From: Fimbriimonas sp.
GTDB taxonomy: Bacteria > Armatimonadota > Fimbriimonadia > Fimbriimonadales > Fimbriimonadaceae
DNA: 64,000 nt
Direction of reading: 5' to 3'
Assembly: GCA_031292555.1 (NCBI GenBank)
Contig: JARLGV010000021.1
Location: forward strand, 62,001 to 126,000
Below the pieces are notes generated by a model. That model had not been told where the DNA came from. It was given only the letters and a program-made list of their open reading frames with translations, and searched no databases. Shown one piece after another: positions 50,814 through 60,056 of this stretch (its first letter is position 1; each line of letters opens with the position of its first letter). The position numbers and the translations under genes were made by a program.

Positions 50814-52559
50814 CTAGGTTCCGGCATAGTAAATTGGGTTTGTTCTCCAGTCGTTATCCTTGTCGAGCGCCATCTCCTTCACCCGGGGACGGCGCTTGCG
50901 AAGCCTGACCGACTCGATTGTCAGCCCGTACCCACTGGACAGGTGATTCTTCCCCACGCAGTCGAGCCTTAACGTGTAAACGCCCGGTTGTGGCCAGAAA
51001 TCGAGGAAGTGGTACTCCCGCGACTCCACTTCCGGTGCGTAGAAGTCCATCGTTTCACCCAACTTGACGCCGTCCAGAGAGACTTCATAGACGCCCAAGT
51101 TCGGTCCCTTTGCTACGTTGATCAGGAGACGAAGAGGTTCTTTTTCGGTGACCGATATGGGCACTTCGAGTGAATTCTGTCCCTCGATTTCGGCAGGAAC
51201 GAATAGAACGGGATGGTCGAAGTGCTCAGGATATCGGAGCACTACCTTTTCGGTCGATTCCTTTTGTCGTCGACCGTCATATTCAAGCCTTGGTAACTCG
51301 TCCGTGTCGAGCGTGTTTCGCTGTCCGTAGTCAAGTTCTGAGACGACTACGACCTCGCGTTCGATATTGGGCAATCGCCGTTCTCGAGCATGAGGCGCCC
51401 GTGCAGAGAACGTTGGCGTCCCATTTTGGTACCAGAAGGCGACGCTCGCATAGTCATCCTCTCTTGGATTCCAACTCATCGCCCGCTTGTGGACGCTTTC
51501 ATCGGGAGCGATCCACCCAAAAGTCTCGAACTGCACCTTGATCGATTCGTTGAAGAGAAACGGATCGTTGATGTGCCAGCGATAGGCGCTCGTATGTCCA
51601 CCGACGATTCCCCATTGGTCGAAATACGGCACGCCAAAATAGGGTGTCAGAACCTTCTCGAGCCCCCAGGCACACAGGAAGTAATCTTCGGTGCCGGTTC
51701 CCCAGACGGACGGAATCGCTTCCCCGTCGATCGTAACCATTTCGTCGCCTTCTCCAAACCAATAGGGACTCCTCGTTCTGACAGAGAACACAGTTCCCAC
51801 GTAATGCCCTTTGCCCGAGGTCTCCAACAGCGTGTACGGCTTTCCTGTCTCAAGCGGGTAGGCCTGATTGTATTGGGCATAGAAATAAGGCGTGTCTTCC
51901 GGCAACGAGTCTTTCTTTATCCAGTCAATGTTGTAGTACAGGAGGCTAATGGGCTTATCGCTTTCGTTCACGATCTCTACACGCGCCGACTTTCGGAACG
52001 GCATGTGCCAGAAACAGTTGTACGAGTCGCCGCCCTCCGTGACGACAGCCATGCTGATCACTTCGCTCCGCTTCCCAAAGCATCCAGCGAAGAAGTCCCC
52101 GACCGGCGCCTCTACTCCAGGTCGGTCGTTACCGTCATAGGTGATTCTCAGCAGCATCTCTTGGTGGTTGGCCGAGCCGTCTTTGGCCCAGGGATGGGCT
52201 TCCGGGCCGAGGAATGTAATCCACATATGCGTGATGATTCCTGGTCCTTCGACATCCATCAGCACATGGGTCGCACCAGGAGGAACACGGAAATTGTCCC
52301 GGTTGCTCTTCTCTTCCAAGTCGCTCTTGGGCGGAGCAGCCGGGTCATAGTTGCCGTCCGCGCCCTCGCGAAAAGTCGACGTAGCCCGCATACTGCGGCC
52401 GTTCTGAGGCACTGCCAGCGATCCCATAGGACCAGAAAGAAGCGGATACTCGTTCATGCTTGCCCATCTTGGCATGCCGTTGCCAAAACGAGATAGGGGG
52501 TCATGCATATCCGGCGAAGGATCACGGATTTCGTTAAGTTCGTCATACAAGTGAGGCAT
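50814..52559 (-). CDS. GH172 (DUF2961) glycoside hydrolase-like protein
   Basis: From the ATG at 52559 the protein has 581 residues. It shows the DUF2961 double jelly-roll pattern: SMRATSTFREGADGNYD, PGIITHMWITFLGPE, FGEGDEMVTIDGE and the hallmark GTGTEDYFLCAWG, whose Glu is at the active site in GH172 enzymes. GH172 members act on fructose or arabinan-type furanosides. An extra C-terminal beta domain (residues ~440-570) ends FWPQPGVYTLRLDCVG. No signal peptide is seen. The gene is divergent from a Tat-exported metallophosphoesterase, with only 42 bases between starts. Confidence 0.85.
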   Translation of the reverse strand: MPHLYDELNEIRDPSPDMHDPLSRFGNGMPRWASMNEYPLLSGPMGSLAVPQNGRSMRATSTFREGADGNYDPAAPPKSDLEEKSNRDNFRVPPGATHVLMDVEGPGIITHMWITFLGPEAHPWAKDGSANHQEMLLRITYDGNDRPGVEAPVGDFFAGCFGKRSEVISMAVVTEGGDSYNCFWHMPFRKSARVEIVNESDKPISLLYYNIDWIKKDSLPEDTPYFYAQYNQAYPLETGKPYTLLETSGKGHYVGTVFSVRTRSPYWFGEGDEMVTIDGEAIPSVWGTGTEDYFLCAWGLEKVLTPYFGVPYFDQWGIVGGHTSAYRWHINDPFLFNESIKVQFETFGWIAPDESVHKRAMSWNPREDDYASVAFWYQNGTPTFSARAPHARERRLPNIEREVVVVSELDYGQRNTLDTDELPRLEYDGRRQKESTEKVVLRYPEHFDHPVLFVPAEIEGQNSLEVPISVTEKEPLRLLINVAKGPNLGVYEVSLDGVKLGETMDFYAPEVESREYHFLDFWPQPGVYTLRLDCVGKNHLSSGYGLTIESVRLRKRRPRVKEMALDKDNDWRTNPIYYAGT

Positions 52560-52601
52560 TTTGGGGGTCGATCCAGAACCAGTCGCCTTATACTTCTTTC
52601 G
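52560..52601. promoter_or_regulatory. Very short divergent promoter region
   Basis: Forty-two bases separate the two start codons. On the plus strand TATACT (52589-52594) ends seven bases before the ATG at 52602. On the minus strand the overlapping TATAAG reads toward the GH172 gene. Any -35 elements must lie inside the opposite genes. Confidence 0.5.
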
Positions 52602-53558
52602 ATGACACGTAGGGAGTTGTTGCGGCAAGGGGCCATTGTTGCCGGCGCCGCGCTTGGCACGCGGTCCATTTCTCTTTGCGCGGAACCAGGCAGAAGGCGT
52701 CCACTCAAATTGGCAATCATAACGGACCTTCACCATGGATTGGCCCCTGATGCGATGACTCGCCTTGAGGGTTTCGTCGGTGAAGCCAAGCGCAGCAAAG
52801 GGATCGATGCCGTCATTCAGATGGGAGACTTCTGTTACTCGCAACCTGAATCTGAGTCATGTATCAAGTTGTTCGATTCGTTGGCCCACCCGAAGTTCCA
52901 TGTGCTGGGTAACCACGACATGGACAAATGCGACAAGCAAACCGCCATGCGGACGTGGGGAATGCAGAACCGGTACGGTGCTTACGATATTGGTGACTAC
53001 CGCCTCGTGATTCTCGATTTGAATCACTTCAAAAAGGGTGGGAAGCTCTTTCCCTATGATTCGGGCAATTACTATACAGACAACGCCACCCATAACTGGG
53101 CTGACCCGGAGCAGTTGGCATGGCTATCAAAGGAACTCAGATCATCGACCAAGCCCGTTCTTCTCATTTCTCATCAGCCACTGGGTTTTGCCGAACCAGG
53201 ACAGGCTATGCCTCCCGAGCAGGTGGATGTTCTTAAGGTTGTGACGGATGCGAGAAAGGAGAACAAACGTGGCGCAGTTGCCATTTGCCTTTTCGGGCAC
53301 CTGCACGTAGATCGGCTGGAATACTACGAAGGGATCCCGTGCTACTGCGTGAACTCTGCGAGCTACTTCTGGGGTGGCGAGATGTACCCGTACTCTAAGC
53401 CACTCTACGCTTTTGCTGAGATCACCGAGGGGGGGCAATTCGTGATACCCGGCATGCCAGGCGAATTCGTCAAGCAACCTCCTTCGGACACAGACAATGT
53501 GATCGGCCGATCGGCGTCCATTCAGAGCCGCCTCATAGAATTGCCGCGAGGAATCTGA
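52602..53558 (+). CDS. Tat-exported calcineurin-like metallophosphoesterase
   Basis: The 318-residue protein begins with a twin-arginine signal (MTRRELLRQGAIVAGAALG). The phosphoesterase motifs are complete: IITDLHHG (D-x-H), IQMGDFCYS (G-D), VLGNHDMDK (G-N-H-D), LLISHQPLG and LFGHLHVDR (G-H-x-H). It should hydrolyse phosphate esters outside the cytoplasm. It is a distant paralogue of the phosphoesterase at 27546. The start at 52602 is set by the Tat motif and the TATACT box seven bases upstream. The gene precedes a YVTN-phosphoesterase gene by 38 bases. Confidence 0.9.
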   Translation: MTRRELLRQGAIVAGAALGTRSISLCAEPGRRRPLKLAIITDLHHGLAPDAMTRLEGFVGEAKRSKGIDAVIQMGDFCYSQPESESCIKLFDSLAHPKFHVLGNHDMDKCDKQTAMRTWGMQNRYGAYDIGDYRLVILDLNHFKKGGKLFPYDSGNYYTDNATHNWADPEQLAWLSKELRSSTKPVLLISHQPLGFAEPGQAMPPEQVDVLKVVTDARKENKRGAVAICLFGHLHVDRLEYYEGIPCYCVNSASYFWGGEMYPYSKPLYAFAEITEGGQFVIPGMPGEFVKQPPSDTDNVIGRSASIQSRLIELPRGI

Positions 53559-53596
53559 ACGCGTTAAGGAAATGCTAACTCGTCTAGACTGATCAA

Positions 53597-56158
53597 ATGC
53601 AGAAGTGGCTTCCACTGTTCGCGATAGGCGCACTCGTTGGATTCGCGTTGTTTACTCGAACCCAGCTTGGCGAACAGTCCGATGGTTCTTTCCTCGTATC
53701 GACCGGTCAGCGAATCGAACTGATGGGAAATACAACGCGCCTGGACGGTGTTCGGCCCAAAGACATGTGCTTATCTCCCGATCGAAGCCATGTCGCACTT
53801 CTGGGACACTCGATGCTCGTCGTTGTCGATCTCGGCGGCAGTGTATCCGCGAAGATCGGCATCGCCGCTGCCCCCTTAGGTATCGCGTGGTCACCCGACG
53901 GCTCCAAGGTCTATGCATCCCTTGGGAACGGCAAAATCGGAGTGTTCGCGTGGGACGGCACGTTACTCTCGAAGGTAACTGAGATTCTGGCCGAGGGGCC
54001 TGGAAAGAAGGGCAACCCGGGAACCGCAGGACTGGCGGTTGCGAATAATGGCACCCTCTATGCGGCATTGAGCATTCGGAATGAAGTATCGGCCATTACG
54101 CCAGAAGGAAAAATCCAGTCGACATGGAATGTCGGCGCATGCCCCTACTGCCTCGCGATCTCGTCGGATAGCCATACTTTGGCAGTAGCCAATCGTGGTG
54201 GACCCATTGTTGGGCCGAGTTCGGAACAAGGTGATCCGACTACTCGCACTGCTTTCCAGGGTACCGGAATCCCGCACGCCGAATCAGCAGGCACGAGCGT
54301 GCAGATCGACCCTCGAACCGACTCCGCCATGGGCGGCAGCGTGACCCTGATCGATGTCGACGCACCGCAAGGCGCGGTCAGGATGGTGAACGTCGGACGC
54401 CAACCGTCTGGAATGACCTTCAGCAATGACGGCAAGACTCTATTCATTGCCGACGCAGACGAAGACGCAATCAGCACGGTTGACATCGCCGAGGCAAAGG
54501 AGCGATCGAGAGTTTCCATCGCCCCAAAGGAAGACCCAGCCTTCGGACAGATCCCCACATCAGTGGCCATCTCACCCGATGAAAAGCGCATTTATGTAAC
54601 CCTTGGCGGAGCAAACTCGGTTGCAGTCCTGGATAACGGACCGATTGCAAAGGTGTTGGGTTATTTTCCGACCGCATGGTATCCGATCTCTGTGATCACG
54701 ACGGGCGACCACGTCCTGGTCGCTTGTGCCAAAGGAATCGGCTCGCGACCCAGTGGCAAGAAAACGGGCTTTTACGTACATGACTCCGTAGGCGCCATTC
54801 AGAGCTTCACGACAGCTGATATCCGCGACCTAAGAGCGATGACGCGGCGAGTTGCGCGCAACAATGGATGGACCAAAACCGCGGGACCACGTCCGAATCG
54901 GGCGCCAGTTCCTATTCCAGAGCGTATTGGGGAGCCGAGCGTCTTCACACACGTGGTCTACATTATCAAAGAGAACCTGGCATACGACATAGCGATGGGA
55001 GACGACAAGGATGGTAACGGCGACCCCTCGCTTTGCGCATTTCCGGAAAACGTCACTCCGAACCACCATGCCCTTGCCCGACGATTTGGCCTACTGGACA
55101 ACTTTTACATATCGGGTACGAATTCGGCCGACGGTCACCAATGGGTCGATTCCAGTGTTGCTAACGACTACACAGAGCGAAACTACGGAGCAAACGAACG
55201 AAGTTATCCTTACGATGGCGGCGATCCGCTAGCGTTTTCGCCGGCCGGCTTCCTCTGGAGTCAGGCCAAGGCGGCTCACAAAACGGTGCGCGTGTTCGGT
55301 GAGTTCGTCAACAAACCTTCGATTGTAGACACACGGACAGGAAAAGCTCCGGATTGGCAACGATGCTGGGAAGACTACAAGAGCGGCAAAGGTGAGGTCG
55401 TGATCAAGGCAGAGACTTCGGAAGCTGGATTGCGTGAGAGTCTCGACCCAACATATATCGGGTTCCCCCTCACCGTAACCGATCAATGGCGGGCCGATGT
55501 GTTCCTGAGCGAACTGAGGCAGTGGGAAACGAGCGACGGCATGCCCAACCTCTCAATTTTGCTGCTTCCAAACGACCACACGGGAGGGACGCGACCAGGC
55601 TGGCCGACGCCTCGTGCGGAAGTCGCCGATAACGACTTCGCCTTGGGCCGCATTGTAGATGGCATCTCACATTCCAAGTTCTGGGCCTCCACTCTCATTG
55701 TTGTCGCGGAGGACGACAGTCAAAACGGACTAGACCACGTCGACGGACATCGATCAATCTGTTTCTGCATCTCGCCATTTTCGCCGTCCGCTACAAATAG
55801 CAATTTCTACAACCACGTGAGCATTTCCGCAACCATCGGGCACGTCCTTGGTTTGCCAGCGATGACCCGTTTCGATCGAACATCAAAGCCAATGACTGGT
55901 TGCTTCTCCGACAAGCCTGATTTCACGCCTTACAACGTGTTGCCGAATCGCGTGCCGATCGACGAGTTGAACCCTCCGGCAAAGAGCAATCGAACGGCAG
56001 AGGCGCGGAAACTAGCCGAATCCTGTGCAAACATGGATTGGAGTGAGCCCGATATTCAGGATCAACGAACTCTCAACCGGGCGATTTGGCTCAAAGAGGC
56101 GCCGCGGAGCGTCGGTCACTCCGGCTTCTCAACTGCCCTGCCCACTGCACTCCGGTAG
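53597..56158 (+). CDS. YVTN beta-propeller fused to a phosphoesterase (PLC/alkaline-phosphatase-like)
   Basis: The 853-residue protein has an N-terminal signal or anchor (LPLFAIGALVGFALF). A YVTN propeller spans residues ~40-400 (GIAWSPDGSKVYASLGN, QPSGMTFSNDGKTLFIAD, SVAISPDEKRIYVTLGG). A phosphoesterase domain of the acid phosphatase/phospholipase C superfamily follows (FTHVVYIIKENLAYD, SADGHQWVDSSVAND, VVAEDDSQNGLDHVDGHRS). Metal ligands probably include Glu457 in KENLAYD and the Asp/His of DHVDGHR. Such fusions are common in soil bacteria; the substrate is unknown. TAGACT ends six bases before the ATG, suggesting a leaderless transcript. Confidence 0.88.
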   Translation: MQKWLPLFAIGALVGFALFTRTQLGEQSDGSFLVSTGQRIELMGNTTRLDGVRPKDMCLSPDRSHVALLGHSMLVVVDLGGSVSAKIGIAAAPLGIAWSPDGSKVYASLGNGKIGVFAWDGTLLSKVTEILAEGPGKKGNPGTAGLAVANNGTLYAALSIRNEVSAITPEGKIQSTWNVGACPYCLAISSDSHTLAVANRGGPIVGPSSEQGDPTTRTAFQGTGIPHAESAGTSVQIDPRTDSAMGGSVTLIDVDAPQGAVRMVNVGRQPSGMTFSNDGKTLFIADADEDAISTVDIAEAKERSRVSIAPKEDPAFGQIPTSVAISPDEKRIYVTLGGANSVAVLDNGPIAKVLGYFPTAWYPISVITTGDHVLVACAKGIGSRPSGKKTGFYVHDSVGAIQSFTTADIRDLRAMTRRVARNNGWTKTAGPRPNRAPVPIPERIGEPSVFTHVVYIIKENLAYDIAMGDDKDGNGDPSLCAFPENVTPNHHALARRFGLLDNFYISGTNSADGHQWVDSSVANDYTERNYGANERSYPYDGGDPLAFSPAGFLWSQAKAAHKTVRVFGEFVNKPSIVDTRTGKAPDWQRCWEDYKSGKGEVVIKAETSEAGLRESLDPTYIGFPLTVTDQWRADVFLSELRQWETSDGMPNLSILLLPNDHTGGTRPGWPTPRAEVADNDFALGRIVDGISHSKFWASTLIVVAEDDSQNGLDHVDGHRSICFCISPFSPSATNSNFYNHVSISATIGHVLGLPAMTRFDRTSKPMTGCFSDKPDFTPYNVLPNRVPIDELNPPAKSNRTAEARKLAESCANMDWSEPDIQDQRTLNRAIWLKEAPRSVGHSGFSTALPTALR

Positions 56159-56201
56159 CGGGCCATAGGTCGAACCAAAGCTTGGTCGAGATAAAAGGCG
56201 G

Positions 56202-56720
56202 CTACGGACCAGCCCATTTCTTCAAGAACTCGACCAGTTTCGTGGTTTCGATATGATCCACCTGCTGGAATTCGTTGGATCCCTGCGATACGAGGACCTT
56301 TCCACTCGCATCCAGCACAAAGAAGTGCGGAAATCCGTCGAATGTCGGGAGTTTGCTGAGGAACGCCTTGTTTTCGCTTCCTTGGCTTGAATTCACGTGA
56401 ACCACTACGTATTTTCCGGCTAGCACACTGGAGATGTCCCTATCCGAATCGAGTAGCGGTTCCAAACGTTTTGACCAGAACGCCCAATCGCCACCGATAT
56501 CAAGAAGGATACGCTTGTGCTCTTTCTTCGCTGTCGACTTCGCATCGGTCAGATCCTTGTTTGAGTCGCGCTTGGGATCAAAGAAGCCCTTCGTAGGCTT
56601 GGGGTGCTCGATAGTCGGCGCGAGGCCACTCTCTTCACTGCAGGAGCACATGATCACGCCAAGTGACAGCATCGCCGAAACGGCAAGCACCTTCTGAATG
56701 GATCGGTCGAACATATTCAT
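56202..56720 (-). CDS. Thioredoxin-like exported protein lacking the CxxC motif
   Basis: The protein has about 172 residues, with an N-terminal signal (VLAVSAMLSLGVIMCSC) that may be a lipoprotein signal. The thioredoxin-like domain follows at about residue 55 (KEHKRILLDIGGDWAFWSKRL). In related DUF255/TlpA-type proteins this position reads G-x-W-C-x-W-C. Here both cysteines are absent (W-A-F-W-S), so it cannot do disulfide chemistry. The cis-proline region (FDGFPHFFVLDASGKV) is conserved. GGAG lies four bases before the ATG at 56720. Confidence 0.8.
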   Translation of the reverse strand: MNMFDRSIQKVLAVSAMLSLGVIMCSCSEESGLAPTIEHPKPTKGFFDPKRDSNKDLTDAKSTAKKEHKRILLDIGGDWAFWSKRLEPLLDSDRDISSVLAGKYVVVHVNSSQGSENKAFLSKLPTFDGFPHFFVLDASGKVLVSQGSNEFQQVDHIETTKLVEFLKKWAGP

Positions 56721-56794
56721 CACACTCCGAATGGCCGATTATAGAACACGAAACGTTTAACCAGGTCCTGCCCGCAGTCTGCATCAAAGCCCCG

Positions 56795-57886
56795 CTACGC
56801 TCCGTCTGGAAACCCACCGCGATGGAGCACCATTGGGAAATGGGGTAGCCCTATCGGGGACCTGAGCTTTGCCCGCCATCCATCTGCATAAGGATTCAAA
56901 CCAAGAAACAACGGCGACGAAGTGTCTGCCGAAACGACGATCTCCTCAAGGGCGGCGCGTAGATCTGCCGTTTCGGCAAAGCCAATCGGAGTCCGCCAAT
57001 CCTCCTCAATCTGCCAAATCAGATCTGAATAGCGGATCTGGGCAGCTTTGCCGGATTCGGTCAATCGGATTACCTTTCCGGATATATCGGGCGTGGAGAA
57101 TTCGTGTACGATATGCCCCCTTGTTTGAAGGAACCCGAGCGCCATCGCGATCGCCTCCTTCGACACTCCGGCCAATCTGGGAACTCGGTTGGATGGCATC
57201 CCATCGTCGGGAATCAACCTAAGCAAGTTCGCGCAGACTGCCAGGGAAACGTCGGAATGGCGCTCAAATTCCAATGCAAAGGCGAGGAGCACTCGTGCCA
57301 AAACAACTGGCAAGGACCGGTTCTCGGGCATGGGAGGCGGAGCAACTCGGAATGTAGGTAGGTTGCAGAACATGCCGTATCCCAGTATCGGAATGCACTC
57401 AGGCAACGGGTCAAGTCGGCTAGAGATCCCGAAGGCTGCTTCAACCAGCCGATTCACTTTTGCCACTCCGAACCGATCTCGCCATCGGTTCTCGATCTCT
57501 CTTCCAAGTGACCTCCAATTCTGTTGAGCGGCCGCACCACCAGGTGTCGCCACAATGACCCAGTCTCTTAGAGGACGGCGAACGCGGGCGTCGGTCGGAT
57601 CCTGAACGATGTCGACATATCGCCATCGCTTCATACCGTTCAGATTCGTCTTGGTAAGGGCCAAGCGATCCAATTCGCCGACCTTGACTCCGTTTGGACC
57701 AACAAACTGCATGCAGTTCAGCCACATCGCCATCGAAACGAGCCAAGGATGGTCCCGATTGGCGCCTGCAGTTAGTGATTGAGACGTCCGATGTGGCATG
57801 ACGTGCTCAAACTCGTTATCGAATTCGATGGTGAACGCCACCAAAGCGTAGGACAACAGTGTTGATAGCGGTTGCCGATCCCTCAT
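56795..57886 (-). CDS. Tandem winged-helix protein with internal duplication
   Basis: The 363-residue protein has two homologous halves (about residues 1-150 and 190-320). Each begins with a helix A-F-x-x-E-F-(D/E) (YALVAFTIEFDNEFE; VLLAFALEFERHSD), then a Leu/Arg-rich stretch resembling a MarR-type winged helix (GVSKEAIAMALGFLQTRGHI), and ends with R-W/R-D-R or W-R-T followed by a short helix. No metal or cofactor site is seen. It is probably a DNA-binding protein that works as a pseudo-dimer on one chain. The start at 57886 is uncertain; a TTG nine codons upstream is possible. It is divergent from the GNAT gene. Confidence 0.65.
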   Translation of the reverse strand: MRDRQPLSTLLSYALVAFTIEFDNEFEHVMPHRTSQSLTAGANRDHPWLVSMAMWLNCMQFVGPNGVKVGELDRLALTKTNLNGMKRWRYVDIVQDPTDARVRRPLRDWVIVATPGGAAAQQNWRSLGREIENRWRDRFGVAKVNRLVEAAFGISSRLDPLPECIPILGYGMFCNLPTFRVAPPPMPENRSLPVVLARVLLAFALEFERHSDVSLAVCANLLRLIPDDGMPSNRVPRLAGVSKEAIAMALGFLQTRGHIVHEFSTPDISGKVIRLTESGKAAQIRYSDLIWQIEEDWRTPIGFAETADLRAALEEIVVSADTSSPLFLGLNPYADGWRAKLRSPIGLPHFPMVLHRGGFPDGA

Positions 57887-58020
57887 GTAGTTGAGCTTCG
57901 CTGCCCGGCCCAATACTGGCGGCAGTTTGCGACAATAGCATATTACGACTCCAAGTGACAGATCTGCGTGCAGGCAACTGGCAAAACCAAGGATTTGAAC
58001 GTAAACTTATAGCTGACAAA

Positions 58021-58602
58021 ATGGCGATAAAAGGGTTGAGGTTTGAACTCGCGGAGCGCATTCATGCCCGTGCGATTGAGGAGATGCGCCGACACTCCGC
58101 AATCGACCTCACCGCCCGGCTAGGAGGAGGACACTGGAGCGGGTTCACAAGGCTACCTTCGATCCGGGAACGCATCCTGAACGCGGATCCGGCGAATCTC
58201 AGGCGGTTGACTCTGTACGTTGCCTGCATAGATCATCGAGTGATCGGATCGGTCGCCGTTTCCACATTTCCTCCCGGTTTCTGGCACAGAAGTTACTGGC
58301 AAGACCCTTCTGCCACGGCACTTGGCGTGTTCAACCTGGTTGTCTATCCCGAGTACCAGCGTCAGGGCTTCGGGAGATTCATCATGTGCGGAGTCGAGGA
58401 CCTTGCCCGGGAGATGCGCATACCCTTTGTCCGGCTGGATGCCTATAGCGATAATCCAATTTCGAATAGCTTTTACCGTTCGATAGGGTATGAGGTTCGG
58501 CGAGAGATCGAAGTGCGGCTTGTTGGGTTGACACTTTTCGAAAAGCCAGTCCTTGCGACAGATCGAACGGGGCATCCAAGTGAGTATCGATCCCATGGTT
58601 GA
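58021..58602 (+). CDS. GNAT-family N-acetyltransferase
   Basis: From the ATG at 58021 the protein has 193 residues. Acetyl-CoA-binding motif A is clear in FNLVVYPEYQRQGFGRFIM (the Q-R-Q-G-F-G loop), followed by VRLDAYSDNPISNSFYRSIGY, the usual motif B with the conserved Tyr-Gly-x-x-Tyr surroundings. It transfers an acetyl group to an unknown amine. A GTG 66 bases upstream would add 22 residues without family similarity. The 3' end overlaps the YjbR-like gene by 23 bases, so the two are probably co-translated. Confidence 0.85.
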   Translation: MAIKGLRFELAERIHARAIEEMRRHSAIDLTARLGGGHWSGFTRLPSIRERILNADPANLRRLTLYVACIDHRVIGSVAVSTFPPGFWHRSYWQDPSATALGVFNLVVYPEYQRQGFGRFIMCGVEDLAREMRIPFVRLDAYSDNPISNSFYRSIGYEVRREIEVRLVGLTLFEKPVLATDRTGHPSEYRSHG

Positions 58603-58957
58603 TGACCTGAGCGAGTTCTTCGAACCGATTCGCAAGATCCTCGCTCAGGCACGATGGCCGGGTGTGGAAGAAGGTCTCAGTTACGGTACTGCCGCATTGA
58701 AATTGAAGGGCAAGCTCCTGTGCCGGATGCGGGAACCGGACGTTCTCGTCTTGAGGTGCGAGTTGGACGAGAAGGAGTTCCTGATTCAGTCCGCCCCGGA
58801 GATCTACTTCGAGACCGACCACTACAAAGGCTATTCCGCGATTCTGGTCCGCTTGGAGGCGATTGACGCCGAAGAACTCAAGGAACGAATCGAGAAGTAC
58901 TGGACTTCGATCGCATCGAAGAAGATGCTGGACGAATACTGGAGCCGATCAGACTGA
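58580..58957 (+). CDS. MmcQ/YjbR-family protein
   Basis: This 125-residue protein has the double-wing YjbR/CyaY-like fold. It shows the signature ARWPGVEEGLSYGTAALKLKGK, a central strand VLVLRCELDEKEFLI and a C-terminal helix TSIASKKMLDEYW. Members are assumed to bind DNA or small molecules, with no proven activity. I chose the GTG at 58580 because GGGG lies eight bases upstream; an ATG five codons later also fits. It overlaps the end of the acetyltransferase gene by 23 bases, suggesting coupled expression. Confidence 0.8.
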   Translation: MSIDPMVDDLSEFFEPIRKILAQARWPGVEEGLSYGTAALKLKGKLLCRMREPDVLVLRCELDEKEFLIQSAPEIYFETDHYKGYSAILVRLEAIDAEELKERIEKYWTSIASKKMLDEYWSRSD

Positions 58958-59027
58958 AGGCTCCTGCCTTCAACCAAATTCAGACCTTTCCCCTTATCCT
59001 CTTCGATTCGTCGCCTTAGTTTTGCGC

Positions 59028-60056
59028 CTAGACTGGGAATGGATTCCTGCTGAAGCCGTGCTGATGCCAATAGGGATACGCCATCGGAGTCTTGCTAGCT
59101 TCGTCCAGTTTAGCCACCTGGGCCGGAGTAAGATTCCATCCAACCGCTCCCAGATTCTGGCGGAGCTGTTCCTCGTTTCTCGCACCAATAATCACGGTCG
59201 AGACCGTCGGCCGCTGTAACAGCCAATTGAGCGCGACTTGCGGCACCGTTCGCTCCGTCTCCTCCGCAACCTCTTCGATTGCATCAAGCACTTTGAAGAG
59301 AAGCTCGTCCGTTGCCTTAGGCCCGCCGCTCGCGGTGACGGGATTACGCAAACGGCTATTCTCAGGAAGAGGTTCGCCCCTCTTGATTTTGCCCGTCAAC
59401 CGGCCCCAACCGAGGGGACTCCAAACAACGGCGCCCACCTTCTGGTCAAGGCCCAACTGCATAAGTTCCCATTCGTAGTCCCGCCCTATGAGCGAGTAAT
59501 ACGCCTGATGGGCAACCATGCGGGCCAGGTTGTACTTTTCGGAGATAGCGATCGACTTCATGAGATGCCAGCCGGAGTAGTTTGAGCAACCGATGTAGCG
59601 GACCTTCCCTGCTCGCACCAAATCGTCCAAGGCGTTCAACGTCTCCTCCAAGGGTGTGATCGCGTCGAATGCGTGCATCTGGTAGAGATCGATGTAGTCG
59701 GTTCCCAACCGTCGCAAACTGTCCTCGCAGGACTTTACGATCTTGAATCGCGAAGACCCCACCTCATTGGGCCCCGGGCCCATAGTGAATGTCGTCTTTG
59801 TCGAGATGATCGCCTTGTCTCGCCGTCCCTTTAGGGCGTGACCGAGAATCTCCTCCGCGAGACCGTGGGAATAAGTATCGGCGGAGTCGAACATCGTTAG
59901 GCCATGTTCGAGACAGAGGCTGACCAATCGCGTCGCCTCCTCTACGTCACTCGAACCAAATCCCTTGAAGAACTCTCCCGAACCCCCGAATGTTCCCGTC
60001 CCAAAACTTAACACCGGCACCTTGAACCCAGAGTAACCAAGCTGTCTGTAATCCAT
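59028..60056 (-). CDS. Aldo/keto reductase
   Basis: This is a 342-residue NAD(P)H-dependent (beta/alpha)8 reductase. The catalytic tetrad is present: Asp57 and Tyr62 in MFDSADTYSHG, Lys87 in IISTKTTF, and His128 in YQMHAFD. GCSNYSGWHL, the AYYSLIGRDYEWELM stretch and the C-terminal IIGARNEEQLRQNL (cofactor-binding) are standard for the YdjG/YajO group. The substrate is a sugar aldehyde or other carbonyl, not resolvable here. GGGGAG lies six bases before the ATG. Confidence 0.93.
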   Translation of the reverse strand: MDYRQLGYSGFKVPVLSFGTGTFGGSGEFFKGFGSSDVEEATRLVSLCLEHGLTMFDSADTYSHGLAEEILGHALKGRRDKAIISTKTTFTMGPGPNEVGSSRFKIVKSCEDSLRRLGTDYIDLYQMHAFDAITPLEETLNALDDLVRAGKVRYIGCSNYSGWHLMKSIAISEKYNLARMVAHQAYYSLIGRDYEWELMQLGLDQKVGAVVWSPLGWGRLTGKIKRGEPLPENSRLRNPVTASGGPKATDELLFKVLDAIEEVAEETERTVPQVALNWLLQRPTVSTVIIGARNEEQLRQNLGAVGWNLTPAQVAKLDEASKTPMAYPYWHQHGFSRNPFPV

